Shown here: positions 50,950-59,292 of the stretch, one piece after another
Numbering within the stretch: the first letter of the stretch is position 1
Layout of the letters: each line of letters opens with the position of its first letter
DNA from: JBCCAG01 sp050331115
Lineage (GTDB): Bacteria > Cyanobacteriota > Cyanobacteriia > CAKZMO01
Direction of reading: 5' to 3'
Assembly (NCBI GenBank): GCA_050331115.1
Contig: JBHJHD010000093.1
Location: forward strand, 3,702-67,701
DNA length: 64,000 nt
Translations under genes and position numbers: made by a program
Notes under the pieces: model-generated
Database searches by the model: none
Told to the model about the DNA's origin: nothing
The model's input: the letters and a program-made list of their open reading frames with translations, nothing else

Positions 50950-53646
50950 TTACTGGCAGTAAGTCCGCTCCGCCAGCGTCGTATCCACCACGAAGGGATT
51001 CTCGTTGCCCTGGGCCTGGGCCACGGCGTGGCTGCGGGCCACCTCCGTCGCGTCAGGGGGGTCAAGCTTATCCCACTCACAGAGGGTCGACTGCTGCCGC
51101 TTAAAGAAGCGCTCGTCCGCCTGGGACTCATAGACCGTAAAGAAGTAGAACATGGCGCGGGCCACATTTCCCTTTACTTCTTCGCGGGGCTCAAACACTC
51201 CCGTGCGGAATTCGCTGTATTCGTCGATCGCCTCCGAAGGAATGCGGCGCAGCTGGTCGTCATCTCGGAACCAGCGCGACGTACTGGGGTCGGGGATATC
51301 GGCAAACGGGTTATTGCCCCGAATGGAGTTGACGTTGACGCGGGTGGGAAACAGGTTGTGTATATCGCTCTTGGCGGGACCTTGGGCCCCGCGGCTTTGA
51401 GGCCACACGTGCTCAGCGTTGATGCCCTTGTCGAAAGCCTCACTGCGGGGCTTTACCGAGCGCGGGTTTACCCGAATCTCGTAGCCTGTGTAGGCTCCGC
51501 GCAGCACGCCGTCGTCGTTGTCGATGCTGCCGTACATGAGGTCGCGGGCGCGGGCGTACCCAAGGGTTTTCTTGGGCGTGAACAGCGACGCCAGCTCGTC
51601 GAGCAGCGACTCACCCTGGGGCGATCGCTCATTGCGTCCTAGGGAAGACTCTGCCGGGGCAGGGTTAGTGACCGCGTTTTGGAGAATGGGCGGCGTGGGT
51701 GGCACGATGGTGGGCGGCACCGAGGGGTCGGTCACGGGCCGAACGGCTTCGCTGACCGTTTCACTAGACGGTTCGCTAAACGGGAGCGGAGCCGGCTCAG
51801 GGGCGCGGGATGCGCCTGCCACCACAGGGGGCAGAGTGTAGCGCGACACTAGCGGGTCGTGGTCGCTGAGGCCGTTGGGTAGAGCCACGCTGACGTGAAC
51901 AATGTCTATCTCGGCGTTGCCCTCAAACAGCAAATTCTGGCTGGCCAAGATGTGATCTAGCGCCTGTAGGTTGCCCTCAAACAGCGCCGTGTAGCGATCT
52001 TCCACCGGCAAAAACGAGTCTAGGTTCTGAAGGATATCGCCCTCTAGCACCCGTACCGGCTCGGAAAACCCGTAGTCGTTTAGGTCCCCTAGCACAACGA
52101 CGTTGGCCTTGGGGTCGGCGTCTATCAGCTTTTTTGCAAATGCGTGCACTGCCTTTGCCTGTCTGAGCCGCTGGGCTTCGGTGACCCGCTCAGGGGGCTG
52201 GGTCTTGCCGAACAGCGGCCCGTCGCCGCGCTTTGACTTAAAGTGGTTGGCCACCACAAACACGGGCTGCCCGTTGAACTCAAACTCGGCCACGGCAGAT
52301 TTGCGGCTGCTATCGAAACCCTTTTGGCCGACGCCGATGCGGCTGGGGTTACGGACCAAATGCACGCCGGAGCTATCCTGGTTGATGGCGGCCGCCTCTG
52401 TAGCGCTGGCCTTGGGCGCATCCGCTAGGCTGACGCGATCGCCATATAAAAAGCCGACGCGGATATTGCCGCCGGGCTGCCCGCCGTCTTTGTCGTCCTG
52501 GGGCGGCACGTCGGTAAAGCGATACTTGGGGCCACCCGCCGCTTCAACGGCGCTGATCAGGCGTGTGTAGGTTTCATCTGCCGCCGTGATGCTGCTGTCG
52601 GTAGGGCCGTCGTTGTCCTGCACCTCCACTAGGGCGACGATGTCGGGAGACTTGAGGTGCTCGACCAAGATGCTGGCCAGTGGACCAAAGCGCTGATTGT
52701 CGCCGGGGTCAAGGTTTTCGACGTTGAAGGTCGCCACGGTGAGCTGGTCAGCGGTGGCGGTGAGGCCGGTGCGCTCGGGCGGGGTCTCGGTGGCGACGTC
52801 CTCAGGCAGGGGCTGGGTGGTGCGCAGGCGATAGCTGCTAAAGCCGTAGTCCATCACGCCGACGATAGGGCCAGTAAAGCGATCGCCTACATGCACGCGG
52901 GGGGTGCTGCCCACTTGGTTGTCGATCAAGATGCGTTCCGGGTTGAAGTCGTTGGCCTGAATCACCAGTCCGCCGTTTCTAGCCATCACCGAGGCGTTAG
53001 CGCCCCGGTCGCCCACCACATAGATCTGACCGAAGCGATCGCGAGAGCTGACGGCGATGGCATCGTTAACCTGGACCCGCATGCCCTCCAGGCTCTCGTA
53101 GAAGTCCATGCCCTCTACATCGGGGTCGAAGCTGGTAAAGTTATCGTCTTCAATGACCCGGTTGGGGGGAACGCGGCCGCCGCTGCCAATCACCGTTGCC
53201 GGCGGTAGTGGATTGCCGGTAGACACCTGCACCAAGCTGCCGGAGGAGGCGTCAATTTGCGTGGTAGAGAGGTTATTGGCGTTTCTACCGCCGGGGGTGA
53301 ACTCGGTGACGGTGCCGCTCACCAGTACCGAGTCTCCCTCGTTGATGGGGCTGCCTTCGGCGGCAGGGACGGTCTGAGTAAAGACAAATATCCCTTCTGA
53401 GGTGGCCTCGTCCTCATCAGGGGCGAGGTCCTGAATGTAGAAGCCTTTATCCTTGACGCTGGTGACGATGCCAGGGACGTTGCTGACGGATTGGCCCTCA
53501 AGTGGGGACACATGGGCCGCGCCCTGAATGTCGTGAATTCGAATCATGGTCTGGGCCTGCGCGGACCCAGGAAGCATAACCGCAACCGCAAGGGCGATCG
53601 CCATTAGTCTGGCCCACGGAAGCGCGGGCAGCCTGAAATTTATCAT
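50950..53646 (-). CDS. Secreted two-nuclease fusion (ExeM/NucH-like plus endonuclease I-like)
   Basis: An 898-residue exported protein with a signal peptide (about 1-31, ending GSAQA-QT). Residues 35-290 form an OB-like/beta-rich ExeM N-terminal region. Residues 300-625 are an endonuclease/exonuclease/phosphatase domain with VATFNVENLDP, VALVEVQDNDG, VVANHFKSKRGD, VVVLGDLNDYG and LSDHDPLVSRY, so the catalytic set is complete. A Pro/Ser-rich linker (630-680) leads to an endonuclease I (EndA)-type domain (690-890). This has the active His746 in NAEHVWPQSRG, then SDIHNLFPTRVNVNSIRGN (in part) and RAMFYFF. Extracellular DNA degradation, for phosphate or biofilm turnover, is inferred. Confidence 0.88.
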   Translation of the reverse strand: MINFRLPALPWARLMAIALAVAVMLPGSAQAQTMIRIHDIQGAAHVSPLEGQSVSNVPGIVTSVKDKGFYIQDLAPDEDEATSEGIFVFTQTVPAAEGSPINEGDSVLVSGTVTEFTPGGRNANNLSTTQIDASSGSLVQVSTGNPLPPATVIGSGGRVPPNRVIEDDNFTSFDPDVEGMDFYESLEGMRVQVNDAIAVSSRDRFGQIYVVGDRGANASVMARNGGLVIQANDFNPERILIDNQVGSTPRVHVGDRFTGPIVGVMDYGFSSYRLRTTQPLPEDVATETPPERTGLTATADQLTVATFNVENLDPGDNQRFGPLASILVEHLKSPDIVALVEVQDNDGPTDSSITAADETYTRLISAVEAAGGPKYRFTDVPPQDDKDGGQPGGNIRVGFLYGDRVSLADAPKASATEAAAINQDSSGVHLVRNPSRIGVGQKGFDSSRKSAVAEFEFNGQPVFVVANHFKSKRGDGPLFGKTQPPERVTEAQRLRQAKAVHAFAKKLIDADPKANVVVLGDLNDYGFSEPVRVLEGDILQNLDSFLPVEDRYTALFEGNLQALDHILASQNLLFEGNAEIDIVHVSVALPNGLSDHDPLVSRYTLPPVVAGASRAPEPAPLPFSEPSSETVSEAVRPVTDPSVPPTIVPPTPPILQNAVTNPAPAESSLGRNERSPQGESLLDELASLFTPKKTLGYARARDLMYGSIDNDDGVLRGAYTGYEIRVNPRSVKPRSEAFDKGINAEHVWPQSRGAQGPAKSDIHNLFPTRVNVNSIRGNNPFADIPDPSTSRWFRDDDQLRRIPSEAIDEYSEFRTGVFEPREEVKGNVARAMFYFFTVYESQADERFFKRQQSTLCEWDKLDPPDATEVARSHAVAQAQGNENPFVVDTTLAERTYCQ

Positions 53647-53965
53647 GGATCGTCTTAGGTTAGGAGTTTAAATGCTTGTTTCTTGGGGCTAGGGCACTGG
53701 GGTCTAGCCGAGAGGCGTAGCGCTAACGCTGAATTTTCGTGTTTAATCCTAACCCTAGATGGCGTAGAGTCAGAGAATCTTTATATAAGGAAAAGTCTAG
53801 CTAACTTTCTTCTGGGGCGGAGCAGTCAGGTTTGAGTCCACGATGCCGTCATTCTGGGCCACGTCGCAGTTGGGTTTAGACTGGCCTACGCAGCGCCAGG
53901 CTTTGGGCCAAGGGGTTTACCCGAGCGATAGAGCCAGCGTAATATGAGGCGACAATATGAATGAT

Positions 53966-53988
53966 GCTGAGGGGTTCCGCCCCCCAGC
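53966..53988. other. GC-rich stem-loop in the long intergenic region
   Basis: gctgagggg (53966-53974) pairs with ccccccagc (53980-53988) over a 5-nt loop, with one A-C mismatch. It could end a transcript or shape a small RNA; no T-run follows directly. Confidence 0.45.
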
Positions 53989-54136
53989 ACCGTTTACTTG
54001 TAATTCAGTCACTGAGGAGTACGGAGCACAGATGTCGGTGATTCCTACCGCATTTCGGACAGATTTGATTGGGGAAGGCTGTGGACGGCGAGCAAAATTT
54101 TATAGCCCAATTAAGTCTGGCGTAAATTTAACGTGA

Positions 54137-54182
54137 TTGAGCATAGCTGAGCATGGTCAAGCATGGCTGAGAATGGCTAAGC
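54137..54182. repeat. 10-bp tandem array, about 4.5 copies
   Basis: Units such as ctgagcatgg start at 54137, 54147, 54157, 54167 and 54177 at an exact 10-bp period with a few base changes. The period is close to one DNA helical turn. Confidence 0.75.
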
Positions 54183-54453
54183 AGTGCACCTTTGTCTTTG
54201 TTAAGATCTAACCCAAATCACCATTAGGCTGTTTTTTTTATACTAGCTTTATACCTTACTCGAGGTTTTTCTGTAATTATATATGTGGGTAATGAAATCA
54301 GATTGTTCAGGGATTGAGCGTTTCTACCATAAAATTTTGTGAGTCGTCAACTTAAGAATAGCCCTGGACTTCTCCTAGAACACCCTTAAAGCTGCCGATT
54401 TATAAAGACGAGACATGGTCAGAGATGAGCGTGCTTTTTCCGTTATCAATACT

Positions 54454-54496
54454 AAATTAATACCACAACAAATTAATACCGCACTGAATTAATATT
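54454..54496. repeat. 16-bp-spaced direct repeats before the metalloprotease gene
   Basis: aaattaatacc at 54454 and 54470, and the diverged gaattaatatt at 54486. The last copy ends 11 bp before the start codon. Confidence 0.75.
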
Positions 54497-54507
54497 ACAG
54501 TGGTCGC

Positions 54508-56235
54508 ATGGTTGATATAAATTTAAGCTTTCAGCACGGCACGTCTTTTCAGCAAATGGTTGCTTTTGAAGCAGCGGCGCTGACCTGGTCATCTTATTTG
54601 GTGGATGACGCCAATATAAATGTTCATGTCGATGTTTCAAGCACGTTGCCTGAAAATGCTATTGGCGGCGCATTGCCCAGCCTCTCAGAGAAAAGATTTG
54701 AAGATTTTTACAGCTATTTTAGAAATGACGCAAAGTCTCTAGATGATCATATTGCGCGCGCAAGCCTGCCCGATGATAAAGAGTTTGAGACGACCATAAA
54801 TGGATTTGAGATCGAGAATATTGAGGAGCTCACTATAACTCGGGCAAACGCAAAAGCTTTGGGCAATATGGGCCAAGGAGAGAACAGAGATCCCAGCCTT
54901 CCAGACGGATATATTTTAATCGGCGATCTCAGCAATATCGGCGTAAATCAAGATGCAAATCCTAACAATGATATTGCTTGGAATACAGATGTTCGGAAGA
55001 CAGGCAATGCATCGACCCTTGACTTATTCAGCTTAGCAGTCCACGAATTGGGCCACGTTCTGGGTTTCGTCAGTGGCGTCGACAAAGCAGGCTGGAATGA
55101 GCAACTTCGACAGCTTCAGGGCTCAGATTACGACGACGATGATGACTTGGAGGCTCTGGAAGAAGTTGCCCCGGCCGCCGTTCTCGACATATATCGATAT
55201 TCTCTGCAGAGCAGACCTCAACAGCGCAGCGATTTGGGAGTTGGTGGTACGAAGTACTTCTCTATTAATGCCGGGCGTTCGGCGATCGCTAAGTTCTCCA
55301 CAGGGCAGGATGAGCACTTGGGTGGAGACGGCTATCAGGGTAGCCACTGGAAAGTCTCAGGGGAGCGGGGCGGCGTCATGGCTCCGGTGCTTGGACTAGG
55401 AGAGCGAAGCAAGGTGTCCGTCAACGATCTGCGCGCCTTTGACGTCGTAGGCTGGGATCTGAACCCCACCGTCCTCGGCTTCGGTCAGCAGGCTAGTGGG
55501 GCCAAAGTAGATAACTTCCTCGACTTGGGGGAGATAGAAGAGCAGGCCCTATTAGCCTTAGCGACTAGGGCGGGGACGACGGTCGAGAACCTTCAAGCGA
55601 ACCCAACCGGCGCGGCATCGAAGCTCTCTAGCGATCGCATTGATGACGTCTTTGAGATGATTGAAAATAGCGAAGTCTACGAGCGCCAAAAAAAGGACAA
55701 AAAGGACAAAAAGGACAAGAAGGATAAAAAGAACAAAGGCTACTGGCAAGAGGTTCGCGATGTCTTCTTTCAGAATGCCCTCTTCTCCTCCTTTAAAGGC
55801 TCAGAGGAGATTTCAGGTACATCTGAGGCCGATCAGCTTACGGGCAGCCGCGCCGCCGATCTGATTTTTGGATTGGCCAAGCATGACGTCTTGACCGGAG
55901 GCAACGGTTCAGACGTGCTCTACGGCCAGGCGGGGAACGATGTGCTGCGCGGCAGCCGGGGGGATGACTGGATTTCTGCAGGCAAAGGAAAAGATATTAT
56001 GGTGGGTGGAGCCGGGCAGGATGTCTTTTTGCTGAGCTCAGTGGGAGGCTATGACACCGTTCGAGACTTCGCCGATGGTGAAGATTCAATACAGCTTTCA
56101 GATCGCCTAGACTGGGACGCTCTGACGCTGACGCAGCAGGGATCGACAGCTGTGATTCAAAATGATAATCAGGTCTTGATGCGCTTGCAAAACGTATCTG
56201 TAGATCAGCTGACGCTAGCCGATGTTATTGAGTAG
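54508..56235 (+). CDS. RTX-tailed zinc metalloprotease (NF038122-like)
   Basis: A 575-residue protein. Residues 1-330 form a metzincin-like protease domain with HELGH at 179-183 inside AVHELGHVLGFVSGVD and a Met-turn-like GVMAP. Position 189, where many metzincins have a third His/Asp ligand, is Ser; Asp192 lies close by. A repetitive Lys/Asp segment (about 395-408) precedes RTX-type calcium-binding repeats (about 440-500: GGNGSDVLYGQAGNDVLRG). There is no signal peptide, so C-terminal type I secretion is expected. The first codons are AT-rich relative to the neighbours. The next gene starts 2 bp after the stop. Confidence 0.85.
   Translation: MVDINLSFQHGTSFQQMVAFEAAALTWSSYLVDDANINVHVDVSSTLPENAIGGALPSLSEKRFEDFYSYFRNDAKSLDDHIARASLPDDKEFETTINGFEIENIEELTITRANAKALGNMGQGENRDPSLPDGYILIGDLSNIGVNQDANPNNDIAWNTDVRKTGNASTLDLFSLAVHELGHVLGFVSGVDKAGWNEQLRQLQGSDYDDDDDLEALEEVAPAAVLDIYRYSLQSRPQQRSDLGVGGTKYFSINAGRSAIAKFSTGQDEHLGGDGYQGSHWKVSGERGGVMAPVLGLGERSKVSVNDLRAFDVVGWDLNPTVLGFGQQASGAKVDNFLDLGEIEEQALLALATRAGTTVENLQANPTGAASKLSSDRIDDVFEMIENSEVYERQKKDKKDKKDKKDKKNKGYWQEVRDVFFQNALFSSFKGSEEISGTSEADQLTGSRAADLIFGLAKHDVLTGGNGSDVLYGQAGNDVLRGSRGDDWISAGKGKDIMVGGAGQDVFLLSSVGGYDTVRDFADGEDSIQLSDRLDWDALTLTQQGSTAVIQNDNQVLMRLQNVSVDQLTLADVIE
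55689..55733. repeat. 9-bp repeats coding a Lys-Lys-Asp run
   Basis: About five copies of aaaaaggac or close variants lie in frame in the metalloprotease gene, giving repeated KKD before the RTX region. The boundaries are approximate. Confidence 0.7.
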
Positions 56236-56237
56236 CC

Positions 56238-59228
56238 ATGGCAAGGAAGCTTTTTCGGTGGGTTGGCTCGCCCTTAGGGGCGCTGATATGGCTCCTATCT
56301 CCCCTAACTGCCGCATCTCAAGTTGTGCCTGACGACACGCTGCCGCAGAGGTCGCGCGTCGATGGGGGCGATCGCATCCATCGGATTACCGGGGGAACTA
56401 CGGCAGGAAGTAATCTCTTCCATAGCTTTTCTGAGTTCTCTGTGCTCACCGATGAGGCCGCCATCTTCAACAATGCTGCCGCCATTGAAAACATCATTAC
56501 CCGCGTCACGGGGCGCTCTGGCTCCACAATCGATGGCCTCATCCGCGCCAATGGCGGGGCCAACCTCTTTTTACTCAACCCCAACGGCGTCGTGGTTGGC
56601 CCCAACGCGCAGCTTGACATTGGCGGCTCTTTTGTCGGCAGCACCGCCGACAGCCTCCAGTTTGCAGATGGCGCTGAGTTCAGCGCCGCGAATCCAGAGT
56701 TGTCTCTGCTGACGGTTAGCGTTCCGGTTGGGCTGCAGTACGGCGTAGACCCGGGCGCTATTCAGGTGAGCGGGCCGGGCAACGGCCTACAGGTTGACCC
56801 AGAAACTTTTGCCATTGTAGACAGCGATAGGCCATCCGGGTTTCAGGTTGCCCCAGGCCAGACCCTAGCGCTGGTGGGTGGCAGCATCGACTTTGACGGG
56901 GGAAACCTGACCGCCGAGGATGGGCGAATTGAGCTTGGTGCTATTGGGGGGCCGGGTCAGGTAGGGCTGAGCCCCGACGACTTGGGTTGGCAAGTAGAGT
57001 ACGCGCCCGAGACGCAGCTCGGTCCGATTGCGCTGAGGAACGCCGCTTCCGTTGACGCGAGCGGCGATCGCGGCGGAAACATCCGGCTTCGCGGGAGTAG
57101 AATTAGCCTACTGGGTGGGTCATCGGCGCTTGCCAATACAACTGGAAATGGGAACGGCATTGGCATCGAGGCGATCGCCACGGACGCTATTCGGCTTACC
57201 GGGACCTCTCAGGATGCAGCGTCGGGAGAGCCAATCTTTCCCAGCAGCTTCTTGAGTGAGGTGAGCCCTACGGGCAGCGGCACGGGCGGCAGTATCGCGC
57301 TCTCGGCGCCGCGTCTCTCTGTCTCAGATGGAGCTCAAGTTTCGGTAAGTACCTTGGGAAGCGGAGACTCTGGAAATCTAGACGTCGCTGCTCAAAGCGT
57401 TTTTCTGTCGGGCTCATCTGATCTGGGCTTCAGCGGACTGTTTGCAAGCGTGATTGATTCGCAGGCCACTGGCAACGGCGGCAGACTCACGGTTGAAGCA
57501 GACCGAGTTCAGCTCGAGCTTGGCGCGGCAATTTCCGCGGATACCTTTGGGTTGGGTAATTCAGGGCAAGTAATTCTCGATGTCGGACGGCTCCAAGTTC
57601 TTTCTGAGGCCGAAGTTACAGCCTTTACGTCTGCCTCTGGCCAAGGGGGAGAGCTTCAGATCACTGCCCAAAGCATTACGGTAGACGGTGATAGCCTTCT
57701 TTCCACCGAGTCGAGCGACACGGGCAATTCGGGCTCAATCATACTTGATGTGGGACAGCTACGAGTCCTTGGCGGAGCTGAAATAACAAGCGCCACTGCT
57801 GCCTCTGGGCAAGGGGGCGAGATTCGGATTAATGCCCGAAGCGTTACCGTAGATGGCAATTTCTCAGCAATTGCTTCAGACGCATCCGAAGCCGAAGCCT
57901 CTGGAGACGGGGGAGACATTTTTATTCAAGCCAACCGCATTCAGCTTATAAACGGGGGGCAGATTGTTAGCTCTACCTTTGGCCAAGGCGATGCCGAAGC
58001 TGCTGCAGATGGGGGAGATATTTCGATTCAAGCCAACCGTCTCCAAGTTTCAACTGGAGGCCAAATTACCAGCTCTACCAATGGTACGGGCAATGCTGGC
58101 CGCCTAGATGTCGAAGCCCGGCGCGTTGACCTCACTGGCAGCGACGGCAGACTTACTGGCTTGGTTACTGTGGTTGACTTTGACGCTACAGGGGGTGGCA
58201 ATAATTTGACCATCGTCGCTGACCGGCTGCGGGTAAGGGACGGGGCCCAGATTGTTGTGGGGACGGCGGGAGACGGGGATGCGGGCGATTTGGTAGTTGA
58301 TGTCCGTGACGTCGAGCTGGTTGGCGGTAACGATATCGGCGCTAGCGGGCTAATCGCCAGCGCTGTTGTCGGAAGCGGCGCGAGCGGCAGCGTGCTGATC
58401 AGGGGCGATCGCCTCTCAATTCGCGACGGCGCCACAGTATCGGCCAGCAATTTTTCTAGCCGAAATGCTTCGACGCCTCCTGGCAGGGGCCCAGCCGGCA
58501 TTATTCGCATTCAGACTGAGTCGGTGGCGCTAAACAACCGGGCCAGCGTCACTGCCTCAACCTTTACTGGGGGGGGCGGCAATATCGACATCGAATCAGA
58601 TACCGTAGTGCTGCGCCGCAATAGCGCGATCGCCACCGATGCTCAAGGGCAAACCGACGGCGGCAACGTGGCCATCGACACGCGCTTCCTTATCGGCGCT
58701 GACAATAGCGATATTACGGCCAACGCGGTTGATGCGCGGGGCGGCCGCGTTGTCGTTTCCGCCGAGGGGGTTTTTGGCCTAGAGGCCCGCGATCGCATGA
58801 CATCCCAAAGCGACATTACGGCTAGCTCAGAACGGGGGCCAGCCTTTAGCGGTGTGGTGCGGCTAGACGTGCCTGACGTCGACCCGACCGAAAGAACCGC
58901 CGAGCTAGAGGACACTCCAGAGGTTCCTCAGCTTGCGCTCGGGTGCGGGTTGGGAACCGTCGCTACCGAAAACCGCTTCCAAATCCTGGGGCGAGGCGGT
59001 ATCCGTCCTAATCCAGTCAGCTCCCTTAGCCCCGGACGCCCCATCGGAGACATTGCTCCGCCCGCGAGCTGGGCTGCAGTAGGCCAGTTACCCTCAGAGG
59101 AACAGGCTATAGACACAAGTTCTCGCCCCCGTGGGATCGTTGAAGCACAGGGATGGGCTAGGGGCGCAGATGGGGCGATTACCCTGCTGCCTCCAGAGGC
59201 CCAGCGATCGCCAGGAGGCTGTGGGTAA
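56238..59228 (+). CDS. Filamentous haemagglutinin N-terminal domain (TpsA-like) protein
   Basis: A 996-residue exported protein. A signal peptide (about 1-27) precedes the TPS domain (about 30-170) with RIHRITGGTTAGSNLFHSFS (in part), FNNAAAIENIITRVTG and the NPNGVVVGPNAQLDIGGSFV motif (in part). A long stretch of beta-helix repeats follows (NGGRLTVEADRVQLELGAAI in part and many GGQI/GDGGDI steps). The C-terminus has the cyanobacterial closing motif GRGGIRPNP. It would be exported by a TpsB partner, but none is in the window. It starts 2 bp after the metalloprotease gene, and its stop overlaps the CHAT gene start (TAATG). Confidence 0.9.
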   Translation: MARKLFRWVGSPLGALIWLLSPLTAASQVVPDDTLPQRSRVDGGDRIHRITGGTTAGSNLFHSFSEFSVLTDEAAIFNNAAAIENIITRVTGRSGSTIDGLIRANGGANLFLLNPNGVVVGPNAQLDIGGSFVGSTADSLQFADGAEFSAANPELSLLTVSVPVGLQYGVDPGAIQVSGPGNGLQVDPETFAIVDSDRPSGFQVAPGQTLALVGGSIDFDGGNLTAEDGRIELGAIGGPGQVGLSPDDLGWQVEYAPETQLGPIALRNAASVDASGDRGGNIRLRGSRISLLGGSSALANTTGNGNGIGIEAIATDAIRLTGTSQDAASGEPIFPSSFLSEVSPTGSGTGGSIALSAPRLSVSDGAQVSVSTLGSGDSGNLDVAAQSVFLSGSSDLGFSGLFASVIDSQATGNGGRLTVEADRVQLELGAAISADTFGLGNSGQVILDVGRLQVLSEAEVTAFTSASGQGGELQITAQSITVDGDSLLSTESSDTGNSGSIILDVGQLRVLGGAEITSATAASGQGGEIRINARSVTVDGNFSAIASDASEAEASGDGGDIFIQANRIQLINGGQIVSSTFGQGDAEAAADGGDISIQANRLQVSTGGQITSSTNGTGNAGRLDVEARRVDLTGSDGRLTGLVTVVDFDATGGGNNLTIVADRLRVRDGAQIVVGTAGDGDAGDLVVDVRDVELVGGNDIGASGLIASAVVGSGASGSVLIRGDRLSIRDGATVSASNFSSRNASTPPGRGPAGIIRIQTESVALNNRASVTASTFTGGGGNIDIESDTVVLRRNSAIATDAQGQTDGGNVAIDTRFLIGADNSDITANAVDARGGRVVVSAEGVFGLEARDRMTSQSDITASSERGPAFSGVVRLDVPDVDPTERTAELEDTPEVPQLALGCGLGTVATENRFQILGRGGIRPNPVSSLSPGRPIGDIAPPASWAAVGQLPSEEQAIDTSSRPRGIVEAQGWARGADGAITLLPPEAQRSPGGCG

Positions 59229-59292
59229 TGAAGCTGTGGGTGATGAAACTGTGGGTAATGAAACTGTGGGTGATGAAACCCTGGGTGATAAA
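59218..59292. repeat. 15-bp tandem repeat over a stop/start junction, 5 copies
   Basis: Units gctgtgggtaatgaa, gctgtgggtgatgaa, actgtgggtaatgaa, actgtgggtgatgaa and accctgggtgataaa start at 59218, 59233, 59248, 59263 and 59278. The first copy carries the stop of the TpsA-like gene. The first four each carry an ATG in frame with the CHAT gene (59228, 59243, 59258, 59273). Confidence 0.95.

Larger units (their letters stand above)
53647..54507. other. Long AT-rich intergenic region before the secretion cluster
   Basis: It separates the leftward nuclease gene from the rightward metalloprotease gene. A hairpin lies at 53966-53988, a 10-bp tandem array at 54137-54182 and three 16-bp-spaced repeats at 54454-54496. 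From about 54190 on it is clearly more AT-rich than the rest of the window. A 34-residue frame with a good ribosome site (54032-54136) is possible but unproven. Confidence 0.6.

Noticed and set aside
53966..53988. Riboswitch upstream of the secretion cluster
   Set aside because: Only a single stem-loop is visible; no known riboswitch core could be matched.
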